Below are positions 34,701-45,710 of a DNA stretch of 64,000 nucleotides, in pieces. The stretch is from Physcomitrium patens (taxonomy: Eukaryota; Streptophyta; Bryopsida; Funariales; Funariaceae). Where the stretch lies: the NCBI RefSeq assembly GCF_000002425.4, contig NC_037273.1, positions 4,462,521 through 4,526,520 of the forward strand. The letters are read 5' to 3'. A model generated the notes under the pieces. The model was given only the letters and a program-made list of their open reading frames with translations. It was not told where the DNA came from and made no database searches. A program made the position numbers and the translations under genes. The first letter of the stretch is position 1; every line of letters starts with the position of its first letter.

Positions 34701-35646
34701 CCGTGAGTCAACACCCCTCAAAATTATGCGTAGAATTCTAACCTTCCACGTCTGAAAAAACACTCGTCTATCCTATTTTCTTCGAATCGAAAATACGTAT
34801 AACAACAGGGATGTTTTGAACTCAACATATTAACAGTGTTGAGCATGTTAAAACTGTAGGTTGATGTTCAAATGAGGAATGAGGATCTTAGAATAGACAC
34901 TTATCGAGCTGGTGGAGCAGGTGGTCAACATGCCAACACTACCAGCAGTGCTGTTCGTGTTACTCACTTACCCACGGGCATTGTTATTGCGATTCAGGAT
35001 GAGCGTTCTCAGCATATGGTACGAAGTACTCCTTTGAAGTTGTATCAGAGTAGTCATTACTTCATATGGTTCATGATATTCGTGGAATAGATAGTTATGC
35101 TAGGATGTGGAGTATTTTGAGCTCAAGTCTTGCATTTAATAATACTTTTTAAAAGTTTACATTGTATTCCCATATACAGAATAGAGCTAAATCTCTGAAA
35201 TTGCTACGCGCTAAGCTGTTTGAGAGAGAGAGGATGCAGCAGGCCATGGCACGGTCTACTCTTCGACTTGAGCAGGTAATCAATTGGGTTAAGCAATTTC
35301 CTTAAACAATCACTGCCAGCGTAACACTGCACAAACACCGCATGTTCTCTCGTGGATCATCCTAGTTTGACCCATCTGCATGCTCATGCTCTGTATGCCT
35401 AGACCCATGATGAATTCAGCTTATGTCTATATTGGGGTTATTATACTGCAGATTGGAAGCGGTGACCGATCAGAGCGTATACGTACTTACAACTTTCCTC
35501 AAGGGAGAGTTACTGACCATCGCGTAAACATTACCCAACATTCCATCGTTCAGATCATGCAAGGGGAAGGTTTGGATGGTTTCATAGATGCTTTGACCAT
35601 GAAGCAAGAGATTGCGGCTCTGGCATCTCTTAAGGCTACATCGTGA
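31723..35646 (+). CDS. mtRF1: Mitochondrial class I peptide chain release factor (RF1/PrfA family), 10 exons
   Basis: Exons: 31723-31885, 32927-33018, 33259-33442, 33679-33727, 33938-34016, 34142-34216, 34478-34555, 34860-35018, 35180-35275, 35452-35646. All nine introns are GT-AG and phases join to one 389-residue frame. The protein recognises UAA/UAG stop codons and releases the finished chain. Residues 1-54 are Arg-rich, lack acidic residues apart from one Asp, and end RRFSTA, a typical mitochondrial presequence. Conserved parts: the domain around VRAGTGGDEA (144-153), the codon-recognition tripeptide P-V-T (217-219) in [17 protein letters not shown], which marks RF1 rather than RF2 (S-P-F), and the catalytic G-G-Q at 261-263 within [20 protein letters not shown]. 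The start ATG is favoured because it opens the presequence; an upstream in-frame ATG (31639) is possible. A plastid location cannot be excluded. Confidence 0.93.
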
Positions 35647-35908
35647 TTCTGCTCCTCATAATTCCCTTTTTACATTCTTTTCTCTGCATTCTTTTTTCGA
35701 ATGGTGTATTAGCCATATGGATTGCTTGAGGTTGGGGATTCTATGCAATCTTAGAGATCAAACCTCTTGTGTTCAAGAAGTACACACTTACATCCCATAT
35801 TGATAATCATAGCATCCTTCTAGATGGATGAATTTGTATTGAAGGCAAGTGTCCAGCTACTTTACTACAATACATCAAGAGATATCCTGATTTCACAGTC
35901 CCAATTAC

Positions 35909-35914
35909 AATAAA
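35909..35914 (+). promoter_or_regulatory. Possible polyadenylation signal of the release-factor gene
   Basis: AATAAA lies 263 nt after the stop codon, a usual distance for a plant 3' untranslated region. No independent evidence for its use. Confidence 0.35.
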
Positions 35915-37837
35915 GGGTTAAAATTCTTGGACAATTGCCCTTCGTTGTCGCTAGCTTATTCAAGTAGTAACGGCACAGCAGTGCACATCAAACAATTCTC
36001 TGCTGGTTTTTTAGGGAATTGGATTTGAATCGTGTAATCATAGATTTGCTGAGTCATCAACTGCAGTTGTGCCTGATTTAATCAATACCTAGTCTATTAC
36101 AAGGCAAGTGAATCTATATAGCTAATGTAATTTTCTTACCTTCCATTAATTTTCAATATTTAAGTATGGTTCTGATATGGTTGTTTACTATGAGTAAGAT
36201 TAGATATTTCCGAATCATAATACACAAATTTATACACTATAGACGCACAATAGTAACACAGAAACTATAGAAAGATAAAAACATGGCTTCTACTATGTGT
36301 GGAAAGGAATAGAAAGTGGAAAAATTAAAAAGGAAGAAAAATCAGTAATATTCTCTGTTTAGATCCCTGGCTAGAAACTGCCCCACCCAGCAGTGGTGTA
36401 TTGTACATTGGCTCTCTCAAGCTTCCTGTTTCCATTTATGACAAAACAATTTATATCACATACTGCATTGAGTGGATGAGTGTTTTTTATTTATTTATTT
36501 TAAAATCTCATTTAAGTAGCATATCATGTTCAATATGAACCAGATGGCTTTCCAAGGAGTGCTCAAAGTACAATCAGCCTCTCTTAACAACTGGGCTGGA
36601 TTGGCCCTCATCCAACCAAATCTTGTACTGAATGACTCACCCCAAACCTCCTCAGAACATGGATCCAATGTTATTAATATAAAGAAAAAGTTCCTCAAGA
36701 TGTCCAGAGAATGCAATCAATCATTCATGGACTTCAAAATGATGAAGAGGACCAACTCAGGTACACTAAAGAGTGGAACATCCCATGTACAGTTAGTGCC
36801 AAATAGTGACATTGTGATTGAATTCTAGAGGGATGGTAAACTAAGACTCTTATGTCACATTTTCTTATGTGAACAATAATCAGCATCTACCTGTTGGTTG
36901 AGAGTCATTGGGTGGTGTCTGAATATGAGATCTACCACATTTAAATAATACTTCCATCTGTGCATGATTATTGGATGCATATATTCTAGTTGTTAAGTTG
37001 CACCAAATTGGTTTTTACTTGAAAATGAAATTAAAACAATACAAATGCTTGTTTCTACTAAAATTGTGTTTTATTAAAAGTTACTTATTTTATGTTGAGT
37101 GAAAAATCCAGAAATTTAATTTTAACATCTGTATCAAGACTCAAAATTTGATAATTTTAATTGTATGACCTCAGTTAACAACTTCAATATGATAGAATTT
37201 GTTTCATTTTGCACTTTGAAATCTTTATGAAAATATAACAAGTTATACACACATTCATATGTATGTTCACACATGCATACATTGCTCTCATGGGAATACA
37301 AAAGTCTTAAAATTTCCTAAATAAAAACATTTAAATAAATAATTAAAGATAGAACTTTAACACACTTTATATACATTTTTAAAAATCAAGTATATTAATT
37401 TCTTATATTTATGTTATATAACCATCAAAACGAATTATATTCATATATATATATATATATATATATGAAGGAGATAATACTAAAAAATTATTTAATATCA
37501 ATTTTAGTTCAATTTATTTTAAAATATTAATATTTTATTTATGAAATGAAAAGAGCTTGTAAAACATACTTTTAAAATATTTAGAAAAATTATGATTATT
37601 AAAATAATAAATATAGAAATATCATGATTTTACAAGATAATTAGTGTTAGAAGCACTTTATAATTGGAAGTCCATTATGAAAGGCTGTGGTTCAGAAGCT
37701 TTATCAAGGTCCCCCATTTGGTGAAGAAAATATCTCTTTTCAAAGCCTTAGGGTATAGTACAAAGTCAAAAGGATCTATAATATAGATTAAATCATTCTT
37801 TAAATGCAATTCCAAAATTTTTATGCCCATATTTTTA
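35915..37837. other. Intergenic region
   Basis: No gene I can recognise. Two overlapping frames of 100 (36526-36828, +) and 73 codons (36495-36716, -) lack similarity to anything I know. The part 37000-37800 is AT-rich and contains a (TA)n tract at about 37443-37466. The last ten bases, CATATTTTTA (37828-37837), are one copy of the target site of the inverted-repeat element that follows. Confidence 0.5.
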
Positions 37838-38181
37838 GAGAAAATATTATATGTACCCCTGAAATATGTTGAAATATCAAGAATACCCCTATATTCTTGA
37901 TAATAACAAATGTACTGCCCAATTCTGTAAGCATATCAAATCTACTCTTCAACCTGATAATCTATCACAACTATTATTTTTTAAGTGCAACTGGGGCCCA
38001 ACCTCTTTGCCGCAGAGAATTCGGCGGGCCCTCTTCCACTTTTTTTGGCCAAGGAACTGCTGGGCAGCAGTGACCATGCCAAGCTTTCTTGCAAAAATCT
38101 GATGAATGTACGCACGCGAGATCATTGCTGCAGAGGACCAAATTGACATCCTAAAAGTGGGACAAATGCATACCCGAAGTG
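37838..38181 (+). repeat. Left terminal inverted repeat of the MULE
   Basis: Reads GAGAAAATATTATATGTACC at its outer end and is matched in reverse complement by 45359-45700. Short motifs such as ATATCAAGAATACCCCT recur within it. Similarity between the arms fades after about 38181. Confidence 0.8.
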
Positions 38182-39374
38182 AGTCAAGGCATGGTCACGT
38201 CAAATGAGGAGCCGAAGCTGATTTGTGGGACTCTTCGGGAGATTCAATGCATGTGCTTGTTTGGAGACCAAGTTTGATTACAACAGGTCCATGCAGATTT
38301 CATTGACAGCCAGCGATGATGTTGGCAACGTGAGGCAGTCGGGCCCTTTGAAATGCTGATGATCATGTTTTTGTAGACTGATGGACAGCTCGCTTGTTCC
38401 TCTACTGCTACAAACGTATATGGCAAAGGCTTATTGGAGCAGTGTGATGAAGTTGAATGGAGATGAGATGGAAATTCAAATTGTTCTTTTCCACCTCTGC
38501 ATTGCTACGAGAGAGGTTGTTGAAGTGAAGCGTCTCCCCCACCCTTGACAACAAAAGAGAAGGAATAACCATCGGGTTGCAGGTGATCAACACCTTGAGC
38601 TGAAGTTTACAAATCCCTAATTTCAACTATCCAACTGAGCGTTTTGCTCTGAGCGTGATCGCTGGGCTTTTGGATCCGATTATACGGGTGAGAAGCAGGA
38701 TCTGGTTCACGTACAATGTAATTTATTGCTGTGTGCCTGTAGGTACATGCAGTTTTGAAACTTGAGTGTAGATAAACGATTGATATTACTCCTTTTTAAT
38801 GTATGAACCATAAAATAGCTAGATGAGCAAGTTTGTGTTCTGCAGGCCTTGTGCATTGTGTATACTTATCGCTAGTTTAAGATGGACGACTTAGAAAAAA
38901 GAAAATTAAAAATTAAAAAAAATCTTTCTAATGTGTTCGACGAACGACCTGTTTCGAGCTGCTTATTGAAAATCTCAATTATTTTCCGAAACCTCCAGAT
39001 TTCACTTCATAGTTTCAATTCCTCAGCACTAGCAGTTTCATCCGTCACTTAGATAGCAAGAAACACAATGGCTCTGATGTATGCGAAAGGGTGCTACGCT
39101 TTCTCAGAATTCCACTGAACAACAAAAAATGCGTGCAAATTGTCAATTCGTAGATCCGTCGAAGATTCCCACTTGCATCCGGCGGGAATTTATTGTGTAA
39201 TTAAACAATGCAAAACATTCTCTGAATCCATCACTTATCATCAACAACCTCTTGTGGTGAAAATACACACCACCAACCACCTCTAACCTCACATGCTTCA
39301 GAAAACACACCCTAGTTTCAGACCTACTCTTTACATCTAAATTCACATCGAGCTTCAAACACTTGAGATGTATC
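38182..39374. other. Unique interior of the MULE (left of the copia element)
   Basis: GC content is higher than in the flanks. There is no intron-like or transposase-like structure. A minus-strand frame at 39143-39358 (KHVRLEVVGGVYFHHKRLLM) vaguely resembles leucine-rich-repeat segments of plant F-box proteins; this could be a captured gene piece but the similarity is weak. Confidence 0.35.
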
Positions 39375-39648
39375 TCTTGAGATGATTAAATGTAGCCGGC
39401 TCTCTCCATAATATTTACTGTAGACTACAGTAATTACCATAGCTATAGTATTTAGAGTCTAGTGGAGAAGTACTGCTTATCCTCTCCTCTTTTCTCTTCT
39501 TGTATACGAGATACAACCAGATTAATAGAGATTGGTGTGTGTGAAGCTCTCTCTCCTTAGAAACCCTTTTGTACGTATGACTTATTACTACTCTTGTGTG
39601 TGTGTATGACTTACTATTACTCTTGTGTCTTTCTAAATATTCTCAACA
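39375..39648 (+). repeat. 5' LTR of the copia element
   Basis: 274 bp, outer end decayed (TCTTGAGATG for TGTTGAGATC), inner end TCTCAACA. Contains the 17-base palindrome TACTGTAGACTACAGTA at 39416-39432. Directly followed by CATTATCAGCATG, the position of the primer site. Confidence 0.9.
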
Positions 39649-40073
39649 CATTATCAGCATGATTCTCTTCTACACACTATGACAATTTTTTGCTCTAGTC
39701 TTTGACTCTTCAAACCTGTTGCTACCCTTGCTCAGTGTCTGCTTCATGATCTTGTTCTTCTTGTTGGTTCCTCACACATTAGCTGCTTGCTTAGAGCACT
39801 TATTCCACTCCCTACCTTGCTTGCTCTGAATACTTGATCCAGCCCAACTCCACCCTCTGTTTTCTCCTTGGTGTACCCCACTCCTGTCGTCGAATAGATG
39901 TCGAACTGTCGCCGAACTATCATCGAACCCGCCGCTGCCACCTTATTGCTGTTGATGTTGCCGCCCATTGCCGTTGTCATTGCTGTCCATCGTCGTCCGT
40001 CGCCGCCGTTGCCGTTGCCTGCTATTGACATCTTATTGCTATTTTGCTGCCTTAATCTACAACTCTCTCCTTA

Positions 40074-40109
<36 letters not shown>

Positions 40110-40219
40110 TTTTGTTTTTTCAAGTTCAAGTTTATCATTTTATTTGACTTTATATTTTAAGGTACGTTTTACTCAACTTTTCTACTTGATCTTGTATTTT
40201 CTTTATAGATTTATTTATA
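39649..40219 (+). other. Leader of the copia element with GCC/GTC-rich triplet tract and (TA)n
   Basis: Between the 5' LTR and gag there is a primer-site region (from 39649), a cryptic triplet-rich tract of C/G-rich trinucleotides (about 39895-40020) and a (TA)n run (about 40077-40107). No conserved protein is visible on either strand. Confidence 0.5.
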
Positions 40220-41144
40220 ATGAGTGCTTCAACATCTTCAACTGCTTCTACTATGGTTCCAACTATTACCAGTGCATCCCAACATTTTCAAGCTCTTTTA
40301 TTTCCACCATTGATTGTGGATGGAAACAATTATCTATTATGGGCAAAAATGGCAAAAGCAAATTTATTTGCAAAACAACTCTCAGATGCTATTATGTTTG
40401 AAGAATCTCCTACAACAAGTATTTCTATATCTCTTGCTATTCGTTGGAAAGCACTTCTTCTCCTTCGTTGTCATCTTGTACCTGCATTAAAACATCAATA
40501 TTTGGAAATGGAAGACCCTGCAGAACTTTGGAAGAATCTTAAATCTAGGTTTGATCATCAAAAGACCATTTTTCTTCTACGTGCACGTCATAATTGGACA
40601 CATTTACGTGTCTTGGATTTTTCAAATTTAAATGCTTTCAATAGTGAAATGTATAGTATTGTCTCACAATTATGATTATGTGGACAAAGCATTTTTGAAG
40701 AAGAAATGATTGAGAAAACTCTCTCTACATTTCTTCCTGCATTTGCTGTGCTTGCACAACAATACAAGAACATGAAATTTCAGAGTCATTCTGATCTCAT
40801 GTCCTATTTACTTCTTGCGGAAAAGCAAAATGAGCTACTCTTATGCAATGTGGAAGCTTGTCCTATTGAAACTACAATTCCAGAATCTCATGCACTTAAT
40901 ATTTCAAAGTCTAAGAAGAAATTATATAAATATGGGAAACATGCTCATAAGTATCAGGGGTAGTCATAGTCAAGACCATTTCTACCCATGTAGAAAGAAT
41001 AAACGTTCTACTATTAATTATAGTAGAAAACAAAAATCAGAGATGCATTCTTGCCATAAGTGTGGAATGATTGGACATTTAGCACATGCATGCCGTACTT
41101 TAGAATATTTTATTAAAATGTTCCAAGAAAATAAGAAATTATGA
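40220..41144 (+). pseudogene. gag of the copia element
   Basis: Starts MSASTSSTASTM with the conserved region YLLWAKMAKANLF and LWKNLKSRFDHQ of copia capsid proteins. A TGA at about 40673 interrupts the frame; a second stop (TAG 40961) and a frame change precede the zinc knuckle C-H-K-C-G-M-I-G-H-L-A-H-A-C (41052-41093), which is intact as a CX2CX4HX4C motif. Confidence 0.85.
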
Positions 41145-41168
41145 GCTGAGGCTCGTGAAGTTCATACT

Positions 41169-42350
41169 ATGGATGCGTCCATAGATTCAATTCGTGTTGA
41201 TGACTTAGAGGCTTATATGAATGATAGAACCTCTAATTATGAATCAAATGATGCATTCATTGATTCTGCAACAACACATACTATCTTGCAAGATAGACAA
41301 TTTTTTAATGAAAAATCTTTAACTTGGCAAACTAAAAATATGATGAACATGGCTAAAGCAAATGCATTTTGTTTTCAAGAGGACACAGGGATGGTAAAAT
41401 TACCTGTGGATTCCATCATAAAATGTAAACATGCGATGTTTGCACCCTCAGCACCTCGGAGTCTGATCAGCTATCGAGATGTGCATATTAATGGTTATCA
41501 CCTCTTGATCACCACTTTAAATAGAAAAGAGGTTTTGGTTCTTGTGAAGAACCATAAAGTTGTTGAAAAAGCTTTTGCTACAGAAAATGGGGTATACCGA
41601 ATTGTGATTCGGCCTCCCATTATATTTAATTTTGCATCATCTATCTCAGAGAGTCATTTTTTTCTCTGGCATGGACGATTGGGACATCCACGATTCACAT
41701 TATTTAGAAAGATCATTCCATGTATAACTGGGCATAATTCAAAGCTTACAGATGTAGACTGTATGGAATTATGTTGTGCATGCGTACAAGGTAAAATGAT
41801 TACTTGGCCTTCAATTTGGAAACTTCCACAAGAATTACCACCAATGCTTGAAAGATTGCATGGTGATATTTGTGATCCTATTAATCCAATATCAGGACCA
41901 TTTCGTTATTTTTTGGTCCTTATTAATGTATCAAATAAACAATCTCATATTTTATTATTATCAATTCGAAACATGGTGTTTGCCAATCTTATATCTATGC
42001 TTATTCACTTTCGGACACATTTTCTTGATTATCTTATAAAAACATTGCATATAGATAATGCAAAAGAATTTACATCAAAATCTTTTGAAGACTATTGTAT
42101 TGCAACAGGAATCAAGTTGACATATTGTATTCCATATGAACATGTTCAAAATGGACTTGCAGAGTCATTTATAAAGTGTATACAACTCATTACCCGGCCA
42201 CTCCTCCTTTACGCAAATCTACCTGCATCTATGTGGAGTTATGCAGTTTTAAATGTTGCAGTATTAATATGCCTCTGCCCTTCTTCTCTTGAAATTGTTT
42301 CACCACATGAGCTCATTTTAGGTCATGTTCCAAATGTATCTCACTTATGA
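41169..42350 (+). pseudogene. Protease and integrase of the copia element
   Basis: Protease motif F-I-D-S-A-T-T-H-T-I (D-S-A in place of D-S/T-G) at residues 31-40 of this frame. The gag-pre-integrase motif LWHGRLGHPRFTLF follows, then a C-x2-C pair (CCACVQGK). The integrase core is visible: first D in HGDICDPI, second D in LHIDNAKEF, E in GLAESFIKC. The frame ends at a TGA at 42348-42350, at a codon that is usually Arg in this family. Confidence 0.85.
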
Positions 42351-43133
42351 GTATTTGGTTGCCGTGCTTAGACTCTAGTACCAGAACCTCAACGGCATAC
42401 CATTGGAGCTCATCGACAAGAAGGCATATATATTGGTTTTGATTCACCAAGCATTATTCGTATTGTTGATCCATCAACTGGCACATTATTACGTACACGT
42501 TTGCAAAATTACCATTTTGAAGAAAATATATTTCCATCTCTTCAAGGAGCAATATCTAATCAACAAAGAAATAAAGTACTTATATTTGAAGCACCAAAAA
42601 TATTTACAATGAATCCCGATCCTAGAACATCTTTGGCAGAAACTGAAGTTGCTAAGATTTTACATTTAAAATGGATTACGGATGAAACACTTGTGGCTTC
42701 AATGATGTACCTAGAATTACAAGAGTTCCTATTAATGAGGCTCAGAATGCACCTACTCAGATTGCAGTGCCATTGACTACAATACCTCAAGTTATGACAA
42801 CAACAACTAAAAGAACTCGTGGACCAAATAAGCAACCACGTAAGAAGAAAGCTATAAAATTATCTAATCTTGGTATTATTTCTCAAGAAATTACCACTCA
42901 TCTTGCAGGACTACCAATTCATGATGATATATCCATGCATAATGTACCTTCAATTCCTATGAAAAAGAAACTTGGAATTGGAAGGAATAAGAACAAGTTG
43001 AGTAAAGAATTATCTATTCTATAATGTGCTACAGATGATATTTGGGACAGACCATCTGTTACGGTAGATGAATCATTTGCATATATGATTATAGAAGCCC
43101 TTTCTTGCAAGGAAAACGATCCTGAACCTCAAA

Positions 43134-44734
43134 CCATCAAAGAGGCGATGCATTGCTCAGATTGGTCAAAATGAAAAACTGCTATTGAGGAGGAGTATGC
43201 CTCTTTGCGTAAGAGAAAAGTCTTTGGTCCAATTGTAGACACTCTTATATCTTGCCTTGTGGGATATAAAATAGTATTAATATGCAAGCCAGATGCTCAA
43301 GGCCAAATAACACGCAATAAAGCTCGTCTTGTTGCTCAAGGATTTACTCAAGGATTTGGCATTGATTATGAATCCACATATTCTCCAGTCATGGATTCAA
43401 TTACATTTTGATATATTATTGGAATGACAGTTCATGCCACCCTTGAGATGCATTTGATGGATGTAGTTATTGCATATCTATATGGTTCTCTTAATGCAAA
43501 TATTTATATGAAAGTTCCACCTGGCTTAGAAATATGAACTCCAAATCAACCCACTCTAGAAAAATATCGTGGTATTAAATTATGTAAGGCCTTGTATGGT
43601 TTAAAACAATCTGGATGAATGTAGTATCAACGTCTTCGAGATTATTTAATTACAAATAATTTTATAAGTGATCCACTAATCCCTTGTTTATTTATCAAAC
43701 GAGATAAAAATGGTTTTGTGATCATCGTTGTATATGTTGATGATCTTAACCTAGTGGGCACTACATCTGCATGTATTACAGCTACAAACCTACTTATACG
43801 TGAATTTGAGATGAAAATACTAAGAAAAATAACTTTCTACATTGGTCTTCAGATTATGCATCTTACAGATGGTAGCATTTTTTTCTACCAACTAACGTAT
43901 ATTAGACGAATCTTGCAAAGATTTAATATGATTGATGCTTATCCATTGTCCACACATATGGTTGGACGTGGTCGTGATGGTCATGATCTATACCATCCAT
44001 GCAAGGACGAGGAGGAAATATTGGGAGACCAATATCCATACCTTGCAGCAGTTGGAGCACTTTTGTATTTAGCTACATCTACAAGACCAAATATTGCATT
44101 TGCAGTTAGTGTTCTTGCAAGACATAGTGCACGTCCAACACTACGACATTGGAATGGCATCAAATATTTATTATGTTATTTAAAAGGTACTAAAGACTTG
44201 GGATTATACTACACAAAATCCGTAGATCCAAAATTGATTGGATATTGTGATGCAGGATATAGATCTGATATTGCAATAGCTAAATCTCAAACAGGATATG
44301 TATTTTTAAGACATGGAGCTGCAATATCATGGAAATTAGTGAAACAAATAATAACTGCAACTTTATCCAACCATGCAGAAATTATTACCTTACATGAAGC
44401 ATCTCGAGAATATATTTGGTTGCGATCAATTGATAAATTCATTCAAACAATATGTGGATTTTCATATGATGATTTTCCAACTATCTTGTATGAAGATAAT
44501 AGTGCTTGTATTATACAGATGCAAGTTGGTTTCATTAAAGGCGATAGGACAAAGCATATTGATCCAAAGTATTTTAGTTATACTCATGACTTAATTACTG
44601 ATCAAGCACTTATAATTAAGAAAATTGAATCTAGAAATAACCTTGCTGATCTCTTCACCAAAGTTCTCCCATTAAGCAATCATCGTCGATTTATTTATGG
44701 CATTAGTATGCGGCGACTTGCTTTTCTTGAATAA
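43134..44734 (+). pseudogene. RT and RNase H of the copia element
   Basis: RT begins near EAMHCSDW, continues with KARLVAQGFTQGFGIDY and has the catalytic box Y-V-D-D intact at 43733-43744. RNase H motifs include LIGYCDAGY, GAAISW and the terminal LADLFTKVLP. Stops interrupt it near 43172, 43409, 43535, 43616 and 43620. Several stand where Trp or Arg is expected, consistent with C-to-T or G-to-A changes. The last 338 codons (43718-44734) are open. Confidence 0.88.
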
Positions 44735-44944
44735 GAAAGTTAATGAGCTCTTTAAATAATTAAAGAAAATGATGTTGTACTCTTTTTCCTTCATCTATGG
44801 TTTTGTCCTTAAATAAAATAAGGTTTTTCTAGATAAGGTTTTAATGAGGCAACAATTCTTGATCTTGGAAGATCACAGAAAAGTATAGATCATAATTCTA
44901 TAAAAAATTTATATTATGTAAATATTATGATGAGCGAGGAGGAG

Positions 44945-45218
44945 TGTTGAGATCATTAAATGTAGCCAGCGCTCTCCATAATATTTACTGTAGACTACAG
45001 TAATTACTGTAGCTACAGTATTTAGAGTCTAGTGGAGAAGTACTATTTATTCTCTCCTCTTTTCTCTTCTAGTATACGAGACACAACCAGATTAATAGAC
45101 ATTGGTGTGTGTGAAGCTCTTTCTCCTTAGAAACCCTCTTGTGTGTATGACTTATTACTATTCTTGTGTGTGTGTATGACTTACTATTATTCTTGTGTCT
45201 TTCTAAACATTCTCAACA
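44945..45218 (+). repeat. 3' LTR of the copia element
   Basis: 274 bp from TGTTGAGATC to TCTCAACA. Contains two neighbouring palindromes: TACTGTAGACTACAGTA (44986-45002) and the perfect 16-mer TACTGTAGCTACAGTA (45005-45020). Confidence 0.9.
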
Positions 45219-45358
45219 GTATCAAACACTTTTCTAGAGATCAAAGGTTGCTATCTGTTCATGTGTAATCGCATAACAATGAAGTCGTCATAGAGCAAGG
45301 GCCCAAGCCAAACATGCCTTACTTTTTACTCACCCAAAATAGTCCACCCAACATGTTA

Positions 45359-45700
45359 CACTAAAGGGTTTGCATTCGTCCCATTCATAGGATGTCGATT
45401 CGGTCCTCTACACCAATGATCTTGCGTGAATCCATTCATCAGATTTTGGAAAGAAAGCTTGACATGGCCAATGCTCAGTAGTTTCCTCTGCCAAAAAAAG
45501 TGGACGATGGCTCACCAAATTCTCTACGGCATGGAAGTTGGGCCAGTTGCACTTAAAAAATAAATATTTGTGATAGCTTATCAGATTGAAAGGGCAGATT
45601 TGATATTCTCACAAAATTGAAGGGTACATTTGCTATTATCAAGAATTTAGGGGTATTCTTGATATTTCAACATATTTAAGGGATACATATGATATTTTTC
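45359..45700 (-). repeat. Right terminal inverted repeat of the MULE
   Basis: Reverse-complement match of 37838-38181, followed by the target-site copy CATATTTTTA at 45701-45710. Confidence 0.8.
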
Positions 45701-45710
45701 CATATTTTTA

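Larger units (their letters stand above)
39375..45218 (+). mobile_element. Complete Ty1/copia retrotransposon inserted in the MULE
   Basis: Two 274-bp LTRs with few differences between them (39375-39648 and 44945-45218) flank gag and pol on the plus strand; the target-site duplication GTATC is perfect (39370-39374 and 45219-45223). Domain order is gag, zinc knuckle, protease, integrase, RT, RNase H, which is the copia order (integrase before RT). Several stops break the polyprotein, so it is not autonomous now. Confidence 0.95.
37838..45700. mobile_element. Mutator-like (MULE) non-autonomous element with long terminal inverted repeats
   Basis: Inverted repeats of about 342 bp (37838-38181 and 45359-45700) face each other and are flanked by the identical 10-mer CATATTTTTA (37828-37837 and 45701-45710). 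Long inverted repeats and a 9-10 bp target duplication are the hallmarks of Mutator-like elements. The repeats begin GAGAAAATAT/GAAAAATATC. No transposase is present. The complete copia element at 39375-45218 is a later insertion; without it the MULE would be about 2.0 kb with 1.3 kb of unique interior. Confidence 0.75.

Noticed and set aside
31723..35646. Assignment as RF2 (PrfB)
   Set aside because: The codon-recognition tripeptide is P-V-T, the RF1 type; RF2 has S-P-F, and there is no programmed frameshift site.
36495..36828. Overlapping 100- and 73-codon frames on opposite strands
   Set aside because: No motif I recognise, no splice context, and no conserved start; likely chance frames in intergenic DNA.
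40077..40107. (TA)n tracts at about 31228, 37443, 40077 and 46612 as origins or regulatory sites
   Set aside because: They are simple microsatellites with no associated conserved sequence.
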